Shown here piece after piece: positions 1 through 9,817 of a stretch of 64,000 nucleotides of DNA (the stretch's first letter is position 1; every line of letters begins with the position of its first letter). The stretch covers positions 1 through 64,000 of the forward strand of contig CAJNDS010002158.1 of the NCBI GenBank assembly GCA_905221605.1, in the 5' to 3' direction. This DNA comes from Symbiodinium natans (Eukaryota > Sar > Dinophyceae > Suessiales > Symbiodiniaceae). The notes under the pieces are model-generated. The model did no database searches. It had not been told where the DNA came from and saw only the letters and a list, made by a program, of their open reading frames with translations. A program made the position numbers and the translations under genes.

Positions 1-1431
1 GTTTTGGGATGTGTTGGGTCGTTGGAATCGCAGGAGTGCGTCCAGACTAAGGGGATTTGCAGTTGGCGATGTTGGAAAAAATGATTCAGTAACAGCGCAA
101 TGAGCAAATAGCAACTCACGACTATCAGCACGGTGACGTGGCGATGTGATGCGATGTGTGTTTTGGACGAATGAGAGGACACATTAGTCGTGAAAATGAA
201 ACCAGACCGGAGCTCCAGCGATCCGGAGCCTTCGAACAAAAACCGGGATCACAAAGGACTGTCTTAAACACAGCAAATTATTGGGAGCAAAATCAAGGTT
301 AAGTCGGCCCATCAGTTTGCTGAGATGGAATAAGATATAATAAGATCGGATCCATGGCCAGGATTTCTGATATTGGATAATTGGAGGTTGTCAGTGCAGC
401 CCGACAGCGTGAATGTTGAATTTGGATGAGATTGGGTTTGATATTTAGGGCTTGGCCGCTTAAATACATCCTCGAATATCCTCATCATTTTGAGGGCCCG
501 CCGGGCCACTAATGTCTTGTATTACTAGCGTAGGGAGGGGTTAAATAACTGCAAGAAGAGGTTCACGTGCGCACGTGCCCTCACACTCACAAACAGGCCT
601 GCGACGCGGAAACGCCCCAACGCTCTCCTTAAATCAACGAAGTATGCATCCATACGGCATTTTCTGCCACGTTCTTCCACGAATATGTGGTACCAATCCT
701 GTCCAATGATTTCGTTCTGTTTGTATCCAGCATCAAACGATGCCCAGCTCGAATCCGAGCCAAGCACCTGGCTGGGTATAATTCGCATGGGATACTTGGG
801 CACGCGGGTTTGTTGTCGCACCGTTGTCCCACAACAACTCGGGTGAGTGTTTGCTCGGGGGCCAGGGTTCAAGTGTTCCCGTCGAGACCCAAGGGGGTCG
901 GAAATCGATGATTCCTCCCCCGGCATGCCGGGCATTTTCGCAAGGGCTCTACTGCAAGTACATATCGCGAGTACAGCTCCAACACGATGGCACTGCGAGA
1001 CGACGCCCTCAACCGGGAACGGGAAGGAGGGCTCACAGTACAGTGATCCCACAGCGAGCCAAACAAAACGCGCCGGCACGCTTCTATCAGCGTTGCATGT
1101 CAACATCAGTCGAGCACATATCGGCCCCCAGGCTTGTGGCCATGTACGGTGCCACACACGTGCCGTCGCCGAAAGGATTCGAGATTTTTGGGAGAGGTGG
1201 CGGCAACCGCGCGTCGATGTCGCCACGTCCAAAGCAACTTGTGAATCCACTGCGCTGGCGAGCCTCCGACGTTTAGCTAAATGGCATGTCCAGACTCGTC
1301 GATCGCGTTTTCGGCGTATCATGACAGAACGTTTTGACAGCCGTGCCTATACGATAGGACTCCGCCGCATGGGCATCGCCGGCTTTGAGTGACGCAACTC
1401 GGGTGGCCTCCTCGTCGCAGGATGCTTTATC
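1..1431. other. No recognised gene
   Basis: From 1 to about 480 nothing gene-like is visible. From 525 to 1322 long overlapping frames are open on both strands (a 265-codon frame on minus, 150- and 181-codon frames on plus), but none resembles a family I know. This part lacks the telomere-like repeats that fill most of the window, so it may be an older insert or exon remnants. I call no gene here. Confidence 0.5.
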
Positions 1432-3013
1432 CTAATCTGGGAATGAAGGCGTGGACAAATTTGCGGCGGAGTTCTCTGGTGGCATGCTGACGGTTCGTGC
1501 GGCAAGAATGGAAGGCTTCGCGCTGAGGACGGCGACAACCCCGATGGATCGTGGTAATTCACGTAAAATCTGATACCTACATCTTACACCATACCGTGAA
1601 TCATGGGTACTCATAAGTAGGAGTAGAAGAAGTACCCTTGGGAAGGCAAAAACTAGAGCTACCATACTTAATTACCCTAGCTTATAAATACCCATGAACC
1701 TCCAAGTACCACGCTAAACCTGAACCCTTGCCATAGAATTGGCTTGCCTGCACGGCGGAACCATACGGCAAACCCGCAGTGTTCGCGGCCGGCAGCTTCA
1801 CGAGATGCCTTGGAGATAACAAGGTGGTAGTTCAGAGTTTAGTAGGGTATTTATAGGGTTTGGGGTGTCGGCTTAGGGTAGTTCGCACGAACCCTAAGCT
1901 CCTTAGGGTCTTGTAGAGCATGTAGGCTGGGCACCTTAACAATCCCCGAATCCGAACCCTAACCCCCTCCTCCCTAAACCCTAAACCCCAAACCCTAGGG
2001 TTTACCCTAACCCTAAACCTAGCAGCTTTAGCACCAAGACCAGGGATAACTCATTGCTTCCAGCATGCTTCAGCAGCAGCATGCCCGACTTGAGCGTAGC
2101 CAGACATGGCTCCAGAAAGTCCTTCAGCACATGAGGGCAGTATTGCCGCGCAAGGCGGGACGCCCAAGACTGCTTAAAGAGAGAATGGGAATTTCGCCTT
2201 GCTTTTGGGAGGGTGTTGCTTTCAAGCTCCTTGTGGTTCCAGACCCTCAACCCATGCTCGAAACCCTCAACCCTAAACCCTAAACCCTAAACCCTAAACC
2301 CTAAAACCTAAACCTTAACCCTAAAACCTAAACCCTATCCCTAAACCCTAAACCCTAAACCGAAACCCTAGAGGAGACGTGAGCCACATGCAGCCGAAGC
2401 CGACCTTCCAGGCGGCCATGACGCCAACAAAACGCGCCAGGTCTCGCGGACTCAGCTGTTCCGGACGGACGTTGGACAATGCCGTGTTCAGCACCTTCCT
2501 GCAGAACAAAGCTTCGGTTTTAGGGTTTAGGGTTTAGGGTTTAGGCTTAACCTGCTGTTAGCATCGTCAGCGACTTCTGTATGAGGTTCCAAGGCTTGGG
2601 TTTCTCCAACATGGCAGAACACAAGCTAAAGGGGGCCAAGACTCAAATCACCGGCAAAGTCAGGACTCTCGTCCGGGCGTTTCGCTGCCGATTCCCAGGG
2701 ATCAGGTGGCTGCAACATTTCCTTAGACTGCGGCACAAGCCCTGCCTAAAACCCCACAACAACAACTTCAGCTGTTGATGCGTGTTGTTTGGTTGATGAC
2801 GAAGTCGTGTGCTTGTCCGACATCTTCATTTGATAGTTGCATCAGCTGCGGGAAGCTATAAACATCCCGTATGGAGCTCCCAAACCCTAAACCCTAAACC
2901 CTAAACCCTAAACGCTGAAAGCAGTGCCCAGTCGCCAGCTCCTTGCTGGATGTGCTTGGCGGCCCCCGTGGAGGCGAGGTTTTGGCCGCAGCTGCCAACT
3001 CTGGATCCCGCAC
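1432..3013 (-). CDS. Five candidate downstream exons of the Fused-like kinase gene
   Basis: Five islands on the minus strand join to the kinase exon in one reading frame: 3013-2914, 2498-2367, 2197-2019, 1795-1726 and 1576-1432 (stop). Exon lengths 100, 132, 179, 70 and 145 nt keep phase throughout, giving a protein of about 476 residues. Most acceptors are AG|G, for example after CAACCCCCAG and TTTGTTCTGCAG. Donors are telomere-like: GTTTAGGG at 2913 and 2018, GTTTCGGTTTAGGG at 2366, GTTCAGGTTTAG at 1725. The residues are protein-like (for example QNLASTGAAKHIQQGAG, RPEQLSPRDLARFVGVM, KQSWASRLARQYCPHVLKDF). The acceptor at 1796 is the weakest junction. The tail is far shorter than the roughly 1000-residue tail of STK36/TIO proteins and I recognise no domain in it. 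It could instead belong to a separate gene. Confidence 0.55.
1577..1725 (-). mobile_element. Intron formed almost entirely by a palindromic element (family D)
   Basis: The last inferred intron of the kinase gene (149 nt) is nearly filled by an inverted repeat. Read on minus it has GGAGGTTCATGGGTA near the donor, and TACCCATGATTCACGG near the acceptor GATGTAG. The same arms (TTCATGGG...AAGTAGGG and CCCATGAACCTCCAAG) recur at 35084-35182, again ending at an AG that opens a coding-like exon. This suggests an introner family with ends unrelated to the telomere type. Confidence 0.5.
2262..2366 (+). repeat. Degenerate CCCTAAA telomere-like array
   Basis: About 105 bases of CCCTAAA units with variants (CCCTAAAA, CCTTAA, CCCTATC, CCGAAA). 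On the minus strand its last unit reads GTTTCGG and serves as the proposed donor of the intron that follows exon 2498-2367. Confidence 0.85.
2499..2913 (-). other. Intron with telomere-like terminal inverted repeats
   Basis: On the minus strand this inferred intron starts with GTTTAGGGTTTAGGG (2913-2882) directly after the exon. It ends with (CCCTAAA)n at 2546-2517, followed by GAAGCTTTGTTCTGCAG. Its two ends are therefore inverted repeats of telomere type. The 335-base interior contains no repeat. Joining the two flanking exons across it keeps phase (2 bases left over plus 1). It is the cleanest single example of the intron architecture described in the findings. Confidence 0.6.
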
Positions 3014-3090
3014 CTGGGGGTTGAGTGTGGTTCTGGTTTAGGGGTTATAGGGTTTAGGGTTTCGGGTTTAGGATGCCGCGCAAACTCTAC

Positions 3091-3895
3091 ATCTGATGGA
3101 ACAGGAGGTCTCTTGCCCCAAGTGTGGCCGAGTGGCGAAAGGGTGGTGCAACAAGTCTGGCCATCCCAGCCTCTTCTTCGGATCCTTCTGCAGCAATCCC
3201 TGCAAGAATGACCGGAAGGTTTCCGACATTGATTCGGGATATCGTACAGGCTTGTCGACTATCAAGCGGACCAGAGACATGAGGTTGTTGGTGTAGAAAG
3301 GCGGCTGCCCGACAAAGAGCTCGTAGCAGATAACGCCAAGGGACCATAAATCTACACTTCCATCATACGGCCATTCTTGTACAAGTTCTGGTGCCATGTA
3401 CAATGGAGTGCCCTTGACAGAAGTGAGGACTGTCGTGTCACTGGACATTGCCCGTGCGAATCCGAAGTCGCAAAGCTTCACCGTGCCATTGGCACCGATG
3501 AGAACGTTCTGTGGCTTCATGTCACGATGTATGACTTTCTGCGAATGCAAGTAGTTCAATGCTTTGACCAGCTGACGGGCGATGTTGCTCACTTCCGCTT
3601 CTGGCAGGCGCTTGTCATCCTGAAAGATCTCGAAGAGCTCGCCGTATGCAAACTGCGTCACAACCACAAAATCCGTGTTGGTTTCAAACCAATCCAACAG
3701 GCGGATGATGTTTTCATGTTCCAAGCGCTGCAAGATGCCGATCTCCAGGCGAAGCTGTTGCTGATCCTTCTCCGGCTTGCCCCGCTTGGAAATAAACTTC
3801 ATGGCCACAATCTGCCCCGTATGTCGGCGCCTTCCTTTGTACACTTTCCCAAAGCATCCTTGGCCAACCAAGTGCAGCACGTGATAGTTCTCCAT
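3091..3895 (-). CDS. STK36: Fused/STK36-type Ser/Thr protein kinase, catalytic-domain exon
   Basis: This exon encodes a complete Ser/Thr kinase catalytic domain that transfers phosphate from ATP to proteins. Visible are the glycine loop GQGCFG (residues 11-16), the VAMKF lysine (33), the helix-C glutamate (51), HRDMKPQN (catalytic Asp 125), DFG (143-145), APE (168-170) and the late motif [12 protein letters not shown]. The start MENYHVL, the GRRRHTGQ region and [10 protein letters not shown] match the Fused/STK36/TIO family closely. In animals and protists that family acts in Hedgehog signalling and motile-cilium central-pair assembly; in plants it acts in cytokinesis. The ATG at 3895 is chosen because it aligns with the family N-terminus; the frame stays open upstream only with a TTG at 3931. 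The frame is also open beyond the proposed donor (GTAGAG at 3090) to a stop at 3068 that lies in a telomere-like repeat. Family assignment is confident; cellular role is inferred. Confidence 0.9.
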
Positions 3896-4847
3896 TCCGT
3901 CTGCACGCAAAGGGATGCGTGCCGTTGCCAAGACTGACGCGCACGACAGTCTTGGCCGTGGGACATGGCAGAAAGCTGCAAGCCTGTACCCCCGGATGCT
4001 TCGCGTGGAGAACTGAAATGTGCGCTTGTCACATGATGCTTGCTGGATGCGCTTGTGTCACATGGATGTCAATGGATCCCCCAAGACAACTGCTACACAA
4101 CGCAATGCTTGGCAAAGCCAGCGAACACACATGACAGGACGTGGGGGCCAAACAAAACGAAAGATCGCACGCCGCCACAGACGTGCATGCATCTTGATCA
4201 ACCATGCATACGCCCCCCCCCCTCTACATGCATGAAACACACTTTTTCTTTTATCTCAGTCGACGGTATGCCTCCACAAGCGCGACTTGTGCGGATCTGT
4301 ACGACAGTGTAGTCAACCCCCAAGCGCGGGTACGATGGAGATACTGCGGTTAGGGTGGCCGTCCGCTTGCCAGAGATGGGTGGTGTGTGTGTGTGTGTGT
4401 GTGCGTCTATGCGATACAAAAGACGGCTGCTGCATGTGAACAAAGCGCTGGGACTGTTGAAATTCACGTCCTGCAGCCCTAAACCGTAAACCCTAAACCC
4501 TAAACCCGACATGCTGCACCGCTCAGCAAGTCCAAGTTTCCCCCAAAGAAAAAGGAGATTCACAATGCATGTAAGAACCATGCAGGGGTCTCATTCATCA
4601 ACGCCGTTGCAACCTTAACGCTTGTGCCTACCACTCGCTCACCAAAGCAATGCCCCCAAGAACCTGAGCTCTAAACTGGAGTATAAGGTTGAGAGTGTAT
4701 ATGGTTTATAAACTCCTAAACCCTAAACAGGGTTCATAAGCTTCAATAGGGTTTTTAGGGCTTCAAGGGTTCTGAGCCCGCTCAGCGCGCGAGAAGCCAA
4801 AAGCGCTCTCAGAGCGGCAGCTGCCTCAGCTGAGCTTATAGGGGCTT

Positions 4848-4922
4848 AGGGTTTAGGGTTTAGGGTTTAGGGTTAAGGGTTAAGGGTTAAGGGTTAAGGG
4901 TTAAGGGTTTAGGGTTTAGGGT
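4848..4922 (+). repeat. TTTAGGG/TTAAGGG array
   Basis: A block of TTTAGGG units interrupted by five TTAAGGG units. The change from T to A in the second position is shared by consecutive units, which points to local amplification of a variant unit. Confidence 0.9.
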
Positions 4923-4950
4923 GCTTTATGGACACTTGGGATTTAGGGTT

Positions 4951-5056
4951 TGGGATGTTTCTCTTACACTAACAGACAGTCCGTAATAGGATTAAAGGGG
5001 ACTATAATGGGGTGCTGTAATCCCTTTCAAGGACTGCTAGTATGAGGAAGATCCCA
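4951..5056. mobile_element. Palindromic element family A, copy 1
   Basis: About 106 bases bounded by TGGGATGTTT and GATCCCA, with inner arms AACAGACAGTCCGTAATAGG and CCTTTCAAGGACTGCTAGTA in inverted orientation. Related elements lie near 19990, 49827, 50733, 57225 and 60480. No ORF is inside, so if mobile it is non-autonomous. Confidence 0.6.
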
Positions 5057-5339
5057 AGGTTTAGTGGCAGGGCGTTTGGGGGTTGCTGTCGGGTTTCGGC
5101 TATTTAGGTTCAGGCAAGGGACTTAGGAGTCACTCTAGAATACCACTGTGATCCCTTTCCTTCCTTTCTGGCTTCAAATAGGGGTTGCTGATGGGGAGTT
5201 TGGGTTTTGGGTGTCGGTGTCGGGGTTTCACTTCGGCACTTCCTCAACCAGGCCCGCAGGCCCCAAAAAAGACCAAAGCACCTGCACTGTAGGCCAGCAG
5301 CTGGTGCAGCTCATTTGCTTTAACGACTACTTGCTTCAG

Positions 5340-5371
<32 letters not shown>

Positions 5372-5918
5372 AAAACAAGAATTTCGACATGTTGCGGTGC
5401 AGGTGTTGTAGACGATATCCGATATCGTGGAAGCATGCAACTTGAACAAGCAGGCGAGTTCAAACATGAGCTTCAAGCACCTGATAATTGAAAAGTTGCT
5501 GGTAACCACCAACTTCGCCGCACGCGTGCCTTGAAGCGCGAATGCCCAAACCTCCCCCAACCCTTTTCCCCCGCCGACCGCAACCAGATCGTCATCACCA
5601 ATCTGCAGCTGTGAAGCCTCCAGGGTTTCAGGCTTCAGGACCTTTAAACCTCGACACACAGTTCTTCTTCGCCATGCTGCCCAGTTTGCCCGGCTTCGGT
5701 CGTAGAAGTCGGCGACCACGTCGACGTCCTATCAGAGCTGAGAGTTTAGAGTTGAGGGTTGCTGAGACTAAACTAGGATTATCTAATGCGGCTGCTGAAA
5801 CTAAACTAGGATTGTTTAATGCGGCTTTTGTAATTCCAAGTAAAAGAGGAATGTCACATGCTATTGTTAAATTCAGTTTGAATAATACTAATTTTGAGAT
5901 TATCAAAGCTAATGCATC

Positions 5919-5964
<46 letters not shown>

Positions 5965-6224
5965 TGTAGTAGTCGTCGTCGTCGTCTTGAAAATCAACCC
6001 TAAACCTTAACCCCAAAACCCTATGACTGTGTATGTTCTTATGGTTGCTACTGCTATCATGCTCATTGTTCTTAGTGCCTATTACTCGTCAGCCTTTTTT
6101 TTTTTGCCACGGCCCGACTGTCTCCGGAGTTCCTCGGCCACACGTACAAAAGCGGCAGAGCGATCCGATGAAACGTTTTCAGGCTAAACGGTGGTGCTTG
6201 TGAGACCTACATACAGCTCGCCCA

Positions 6225-7505
6225 TTACTGCTCATTCTCGAACACGCCACAGGCCCCCTGCCCGGTTGCAATGCACATAGAGCACAGGCCAAACTTGGCA
6301 CCGGTACGCTTCATCTCTGGCAAAAGAGTTGCAATCTGCCGGGCTCCGGTGCAGCCCAGCGGATGGCCAAGTGCGATTGCGCCACCCTTGGGGTTCACCT
6401 TCTCCATGGGGATCTTCAAGGTGTCGACCGTCATCACCGCCTGGGATGCAAAGGCCTCGTTGATCTCAAAAATGTCGATGTCGGCAACAGTCAAGCCTGC
6501 CTTCTCCAGTGCTTTCGGGATTGCGACAGCTGGTCCGATGCCCATGAGTGCCGGGTCACAGCCAGCAACTGCGAAGCTCCGCAGTCGTGCCAGGATTGGC
6601 AAGCCGTGCTTTTTGGCCTCAGATCGTCGGGCCACCAAAACCAGGGCTGCGCCATCGGACACCTGACTCGAGTTGCCAGCTGTGGTGGTTCCACCTGCCT
6701 TGAAGGCCGGCTTCAGCTTGCCTAGGCTTTCTACCGTAGTGCCGGCTCTGGGGCCTTCATCTGTGTCAACAAGGACTTCCTTGACAGCCTTCGTCTTCTT
6801 GTCAATGGTCTTGGTCTTGATCGGCACGATCTCGTCTTTGAACAAACCATTTCTCTGAGCCGCGATCGCCAAGTCGTTCGACCTGGCGCCCAAGGCATTC
6901 TGCCTCTCGAAAGAGATTCCATACTTCGCCGCCACGTTCTCGGACGTGATGCCCATGGGCAGCAAGCAGTTCTTGGCATCCTCGACGGCCAAGATGTGCT
7001 CGGAGAACTTATTCAAATCCAGGCCCTCACCCATGGGGAAGAAAGACAGCTGCTCCACGCCCCCAGCCAGACCAATGTCAATGGAGCCCACCTTGATGGA
7101 AGCGCCAATGTTGGCCACTGCCTGCAATCCGCTGCTGCACCAACGATTGACCGAGCTCAACCCTGCTGTGCATGGGAGCCCTGCCATGAACTGGGCCTGG
7201 CGCGAGGTCAGAGCTCCACCACCCTGCTGCATCACGTTGCCGATCTGAATGTCACCGATGCAGTCGGGCTTCACTCCTGTTCTCTTCTGGATCTCCTGGA
7301 AGAGCGGGACAAGCATATCCTCAGGCGGTGTGTCCTTGAAGCCACCCTTCTTTGCTTTGGTGATTGCCGTTCTTACTGCGCAGCAGATGACGATGTCTTC
7401 GTCCGACTTCTCAACCCCACAGTAGCTGGCTACTGGCGATGGGTTCAGCAGTTCCTCTGCACTCGTCGAGACGACGTGCCCGGCCAGGACACTCAAACGC
7501 TGCAT
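6225..7505 (-). CDS. ACAA1: Peroxisomal 3-ketoacyl-CoA thiolase, intronless copy 1
   Basis: 426 residues, full length for the family. The enzyme cleaves 3-ketoacyl-CoA with CoA to acetyl-CoA and a shortened acyl-CoA in the last step of beta-oxidation. The nucleophile Cys is in NRWCSSGLQA (C123); NEAF lies at 349-352; the catalytic His is in GHPLG (H381); the second Cys is in CIATGQG (C411). The glycine-rich TTTAGNSSQVSDGA block is present (273-286). The N-terminus RLSVLAGHV (3-11) fits a PTS2 peroxisome signal except for Val at the last position. It resembles ACAA1 and plant KAT2/PED1 throughout. The ATG at 7505 is the only sensible start. The gene has no intron, unlike the broken relatives nearby. 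Its protein is identical to those of the other two copies. Confidence 0.95.
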   Translation of the reverse strand: MQRLSVLAGHVVSTSAEELLNPSPVASYCGVEKSDEDIVICCAVRTAITKAKKGGFKDTPPEDMLVPLFQEIQKRTGVKPDCIGDIQIGNVMQQGGGALTSRQAQFMAGLPCTAGLSSVNRWCSSGLQAVANIGASIKVGSIDIGLAGGVEQLSFFPMGEGLDLNKFSEHILAVEDAKNCLLPMGITSENVAAKYGISFERQNALGARSNDLAIAAQRNGLFKDEIVPIKTKTIDKKTKAVKEVLVDTDEGPRAGTTVESLGKLKPAFKAGGTTTAGNSSQVSDGAALVLVARRSEAKKHGLPILARLRSFAVAGCDPALMGIGPAVAIPKALEKAGLTVADIDIFEINEAFASQAVMTVDTLKIPMEKVNPKGGAIALGHPLGCTGARQIATLLPEMKRTGAKFGLCSMCIATGQGACGVFENEQ

Positions 7506-7584
7506 GGCTGCGCTATGGAATCTTTAAACGAGGCTGCACAAGTCCGGCTGTGTCTGAGCAAACTCTCCGACAACAATCTGTAAA

Positions 7585-7830
7585 CAACTTTTCGACCTGG
7601 CGCCTAAGGAACATGCTCATGTTCTCCACACGCAAGGCCAGCATCAATCCCACCCGCCTTGATGAATGCCGCGATTGTCGCGGTGGCCTGCAAGCTGCTG
7701 CCGCACTGGTGCTTGACCTTAGCTTATGGCGGTCGATTATCGCGGGGTGGGAGGGGGGATTGTCCCGATTCCAAGCAGAGGCAGCAGAAAAGGAAAGCAT
7801 GACCACAGCAAAAAGCTCCTTGAACAGCAC
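7585..7830 (-). pseudogene. Fragment of an intron-bearing thiolase relative
   Basis: Directly upstream of copy 1 lies about 245 bases similar to 10095-10350. It covers the end of a putative intron (acceptor ...CTAAG), then an exon piece with CGCCAG-like active-site sequence now reading KHQCGSSLQAT, and the following AAFIKAGGIDAG stretch, where frameshifts begin. The next exon is missing. It is joined abruptly to the 5' flank of copy 1, so it looks like a duplication breakpoint. Confidence 0.7.
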
Positions 7831-7967
7831 GATTCTCTTGCGATGGCCCGAATGTCAATGGATTTCCTCTACCAAGGAACTTACATGTACAAAAGCGGCA
7901 GAGCGATCCGATGAAACGCTTTCAGGCCAAACGATGGTGTTTGTGAGACCTACATACAGCTCGCCCA

Positions 7968-9248
7968 TTACTGCTCATTCTCGAACACGCCACAGGCCCC
8001 CTGCCCGGTTGCAATGCACATAGAGCACAGGCCAAACTTGGCACCGGTACGCTTCATCTCTGGCAAAAGAGTTGCAATCTGCCGGGCTCCGGTGCAGCCC
8101 AGCGGATGGCCAAGTGCGATTGCGCCACCCTTGGGGTTCACTTTCTCCATGGGGATCTTCAAGGTGTCGACCGTCATCACTGCCTGGGATGCAAAGGCCT
8201 CGTTGATCTCAAAAATGTCGATGTCGGCAACAGTCAAGCCTGCCTTCTCCAGTGCTTTCGGGATGGCGACAGCTGGCCCGATGCCCATGAGTGCCGGGTC
8301 ACAGCCAGCAACTGCGAAGCTTCGCAATCGTGCCAGGATTGGCAAGCCGTGCTTTTTGGCCTCAGATCGTCGGGCCACCAAAACCAGGGCTGCGCCATCG
8401 GACACCTGACTCGAGTTGCCAGCTGTGGTGGTTCCACCTGCCTTGAAGGCCGGCTTCAGCTTGCCTAGGCTTTCTACCGTAGTGCCGGCTCTGGGGCCTT
8501 CATCTGTGTCAACAAGGACTTCCTTGACAGCCTTCGTCTTCTTGTCAATGGTCTTGGTCTTGATCGGCACGATCTCGTCTTTGAACAAACCATTTCTCTG
8601 AGCCGCGATCGCCAAGTCGTTCGACCTGGCGCCCAAGGCATTTTGCCTCTCGAAAGAGATTCCATACTTCGCCGCCACGTTCTCGGACGTGATGCCCATG
8701 GGCAGCAAGCAGTTCTTGGCATCCTCGACGGCCAAGATGTGCTCGGAGAACTTATTCAAATCCAGGCCCTCACCCATGGGGAAGAAAGACAGCTGCTCCA
8801 CGCCCCCAGCCAGACCAATGTCAATGGAGCCCACCTTGATGGAAGCGCCAATGTTGGCCACTGCCTGCAATCCGCTGCTGCACCAACGGTTGACCGAGCT
8901 CAACCCTGCTGTGCATGGCAGCCCTGCCATGAACTGGGCCTGGCGCGAGGTCAGAGCTCCACCACCCTGCTGCATCACGTTGCCGATCTGAATGTCACCG
9001 ATGCAGTCGGGCTTCACTCCTGTTCTCTTCTGGATCTCCTGGAAGAGCGGGACAAGCATATCCTCAGGCGGTGTGTCCTTGAAGCCACCCTTCTTTGCTT
9101 TGGTGATTGCCGTTCTTACTGCGCAGCAGATGACGATGTCTTCGTCCGACTTCTCAACCCCACAGTAGCTGGCTACTGGCGATGGGTTCAGCAGTTCCTC
9201 TGCACTCGTCGAGACGACGTGTCCGGCCAGGACACTCAAACGCTGCAT
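7968..9248 (-). CDS. ACAA1: Peroxisomal 3-ketoacyl-CoA thiolase, intronless copy 2
   Basis: The 426-residue protein is identical to copy 1, including PTS2-like RLSVLAGHV, C123, H381 and C411. By eye about ten bases differ from copy 1, all silent (for example gca/gcc in the AVAIP codons, ctc/ctg in MAGLP). The 3' flank matches copy 1 and copy 3 for about 120 bases after the stop. The 5' flank matches that of copy 3 for roughly 600 bases, up to and including a thiolase exon remnant. Copy 2 and copy 3 are therefore closer in flanks than copy 1. Whether all copies are expressed cannot be seen. Confidence 0.95.
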   Translation of the reverse strand: MQRLSVLAGHVVSTSAEELLNPSPVASYCGVEKSDEDIVICCAVRTAITKAKKGGFKDTPPEDMLVPLFQEIQKRTGVKPDCIGDIQIGNVMQQGGGALTSRQAQFMAGLPCTAGLSSVNRWCSSGLQAVANIGASIKVGSIDIGLAGGVEQLSFFPMGEGLDLNKFSEHILAVEDAKNCLLPMGITSENVAAKYGISFERQNALGARSNDLAIAAQRNGLFKDEIVPIKTKTIDKKTKAVKEVLVDTDEGPRAGTTVESLGKLKPAFKAGGTTTAGNSSQVSDGAALVLVARRSEAKKHGLPILARLRSFAVAGCDPALMGIGPAVAIPKALEKAGLTVADIDIFEINEAFASQAVMTVDTLKIPMEKVNPKGGAIALGHPLGCTGARQIATLLPEMKRTGAKFGLCSMCIATGQGACGVFENEQ

Positions 9249-9817
9249 GGCTGTGCGTTGGAATCTTTAAACGAGGCTGCACAAGTCCGGCTTTTTCTGA
9301 GCAAACACTCCGACAACAATCTCTGCAAGGAAGGGCTGCCCCAAACACACATTTAGGGCTTCGGGTTCCATATGGCCACCTCTCTAAACTGCGGTTTAGG
9401 GCAAGTACTCTGGAGGCAAGAACATTGCCAATCTGCCAGCCGAGTTGCTCCAGCGCGCCGAGAGCCCGGTAACGCTGCAAGATGGCATGCCTTCATCCAA
9501 AGGGAGCAATAGTATGTATGCATATATATGTATATCTATCTATGACAATGCAAAATTGTCGGATATGTCAGAAGTAGAGTACTTGAAGAATATCCCATTA
9601 TAACGCTAGGAACCCCAGAGCAGCTCATAGGCTTGGGGCTTCCGGAGGATGGGGACATGCAAGTAGAATTGAAAGTGCCCTAAAAGGGTTTAGGGTTTAG
9701 GGTTTTGCAAGGGTTTAGGGTTTAGGGCTACTTGAAAGTTTAGGGGTAGCCATAAGTAAGGCTCTTCCTGATTTAGATATAAATGCAGGTCACCTGACTG
9801 AATAACCCTACTTTTGT
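9249..9817 (-). other. Shared upstream region of thiolase copy 2
   Basis: Similar to 17077-17674 upstream of copy 3, with many substitutions and small indels. It contains (AT)-rich simple repeat near 9515-9545 and TTTAGGG units at 9686-9727. The element about 30-45 bases before the ATG reads GTGTTTGCTCAGA on minus, only a loose match to the dinoflagellate spliced leader end. No coding exon seen. Confidence 0.6.

Larger units (their letters stand above)
3896..6224. other. Intergenic stretch with telomere-like arrays and homopolymers
   Basis: No gene recognised. It holds CCCTAAA at 4477-4507, TTTAGGG/TTAAGGG at 4848-4922, a palindromic element at 4951-5056, a C-run followed by an A-run at about 5341-5375, and (TAG/TCG)n trinucleotides at 5917-5987. 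A short Ala/Ser-rich open island at about 4768-4845 could be an exon, but it is open on both strands. From 6043 on, the sequence matches the 3' flank of thiolase copy 3. Confidence 0.6.

Noticed and set aside
525-1322. 265-codon minus-strand ORF as a gene
   Set aside because: The opposite strand is equally open, no domain is recognisable, and no splice or start context supports it.
3087-3347. Separate 86-codon minus ORF inside the kinase
   Set aside because: It is an alternative frame of the kinase exon and lacks kinase residues.
6271-7583. Plus-strand ORFs of 120-195 codons across each thiolase gene
   Set aside because: They are shadows of the conserved minus-strand gene and change when silent sites change.
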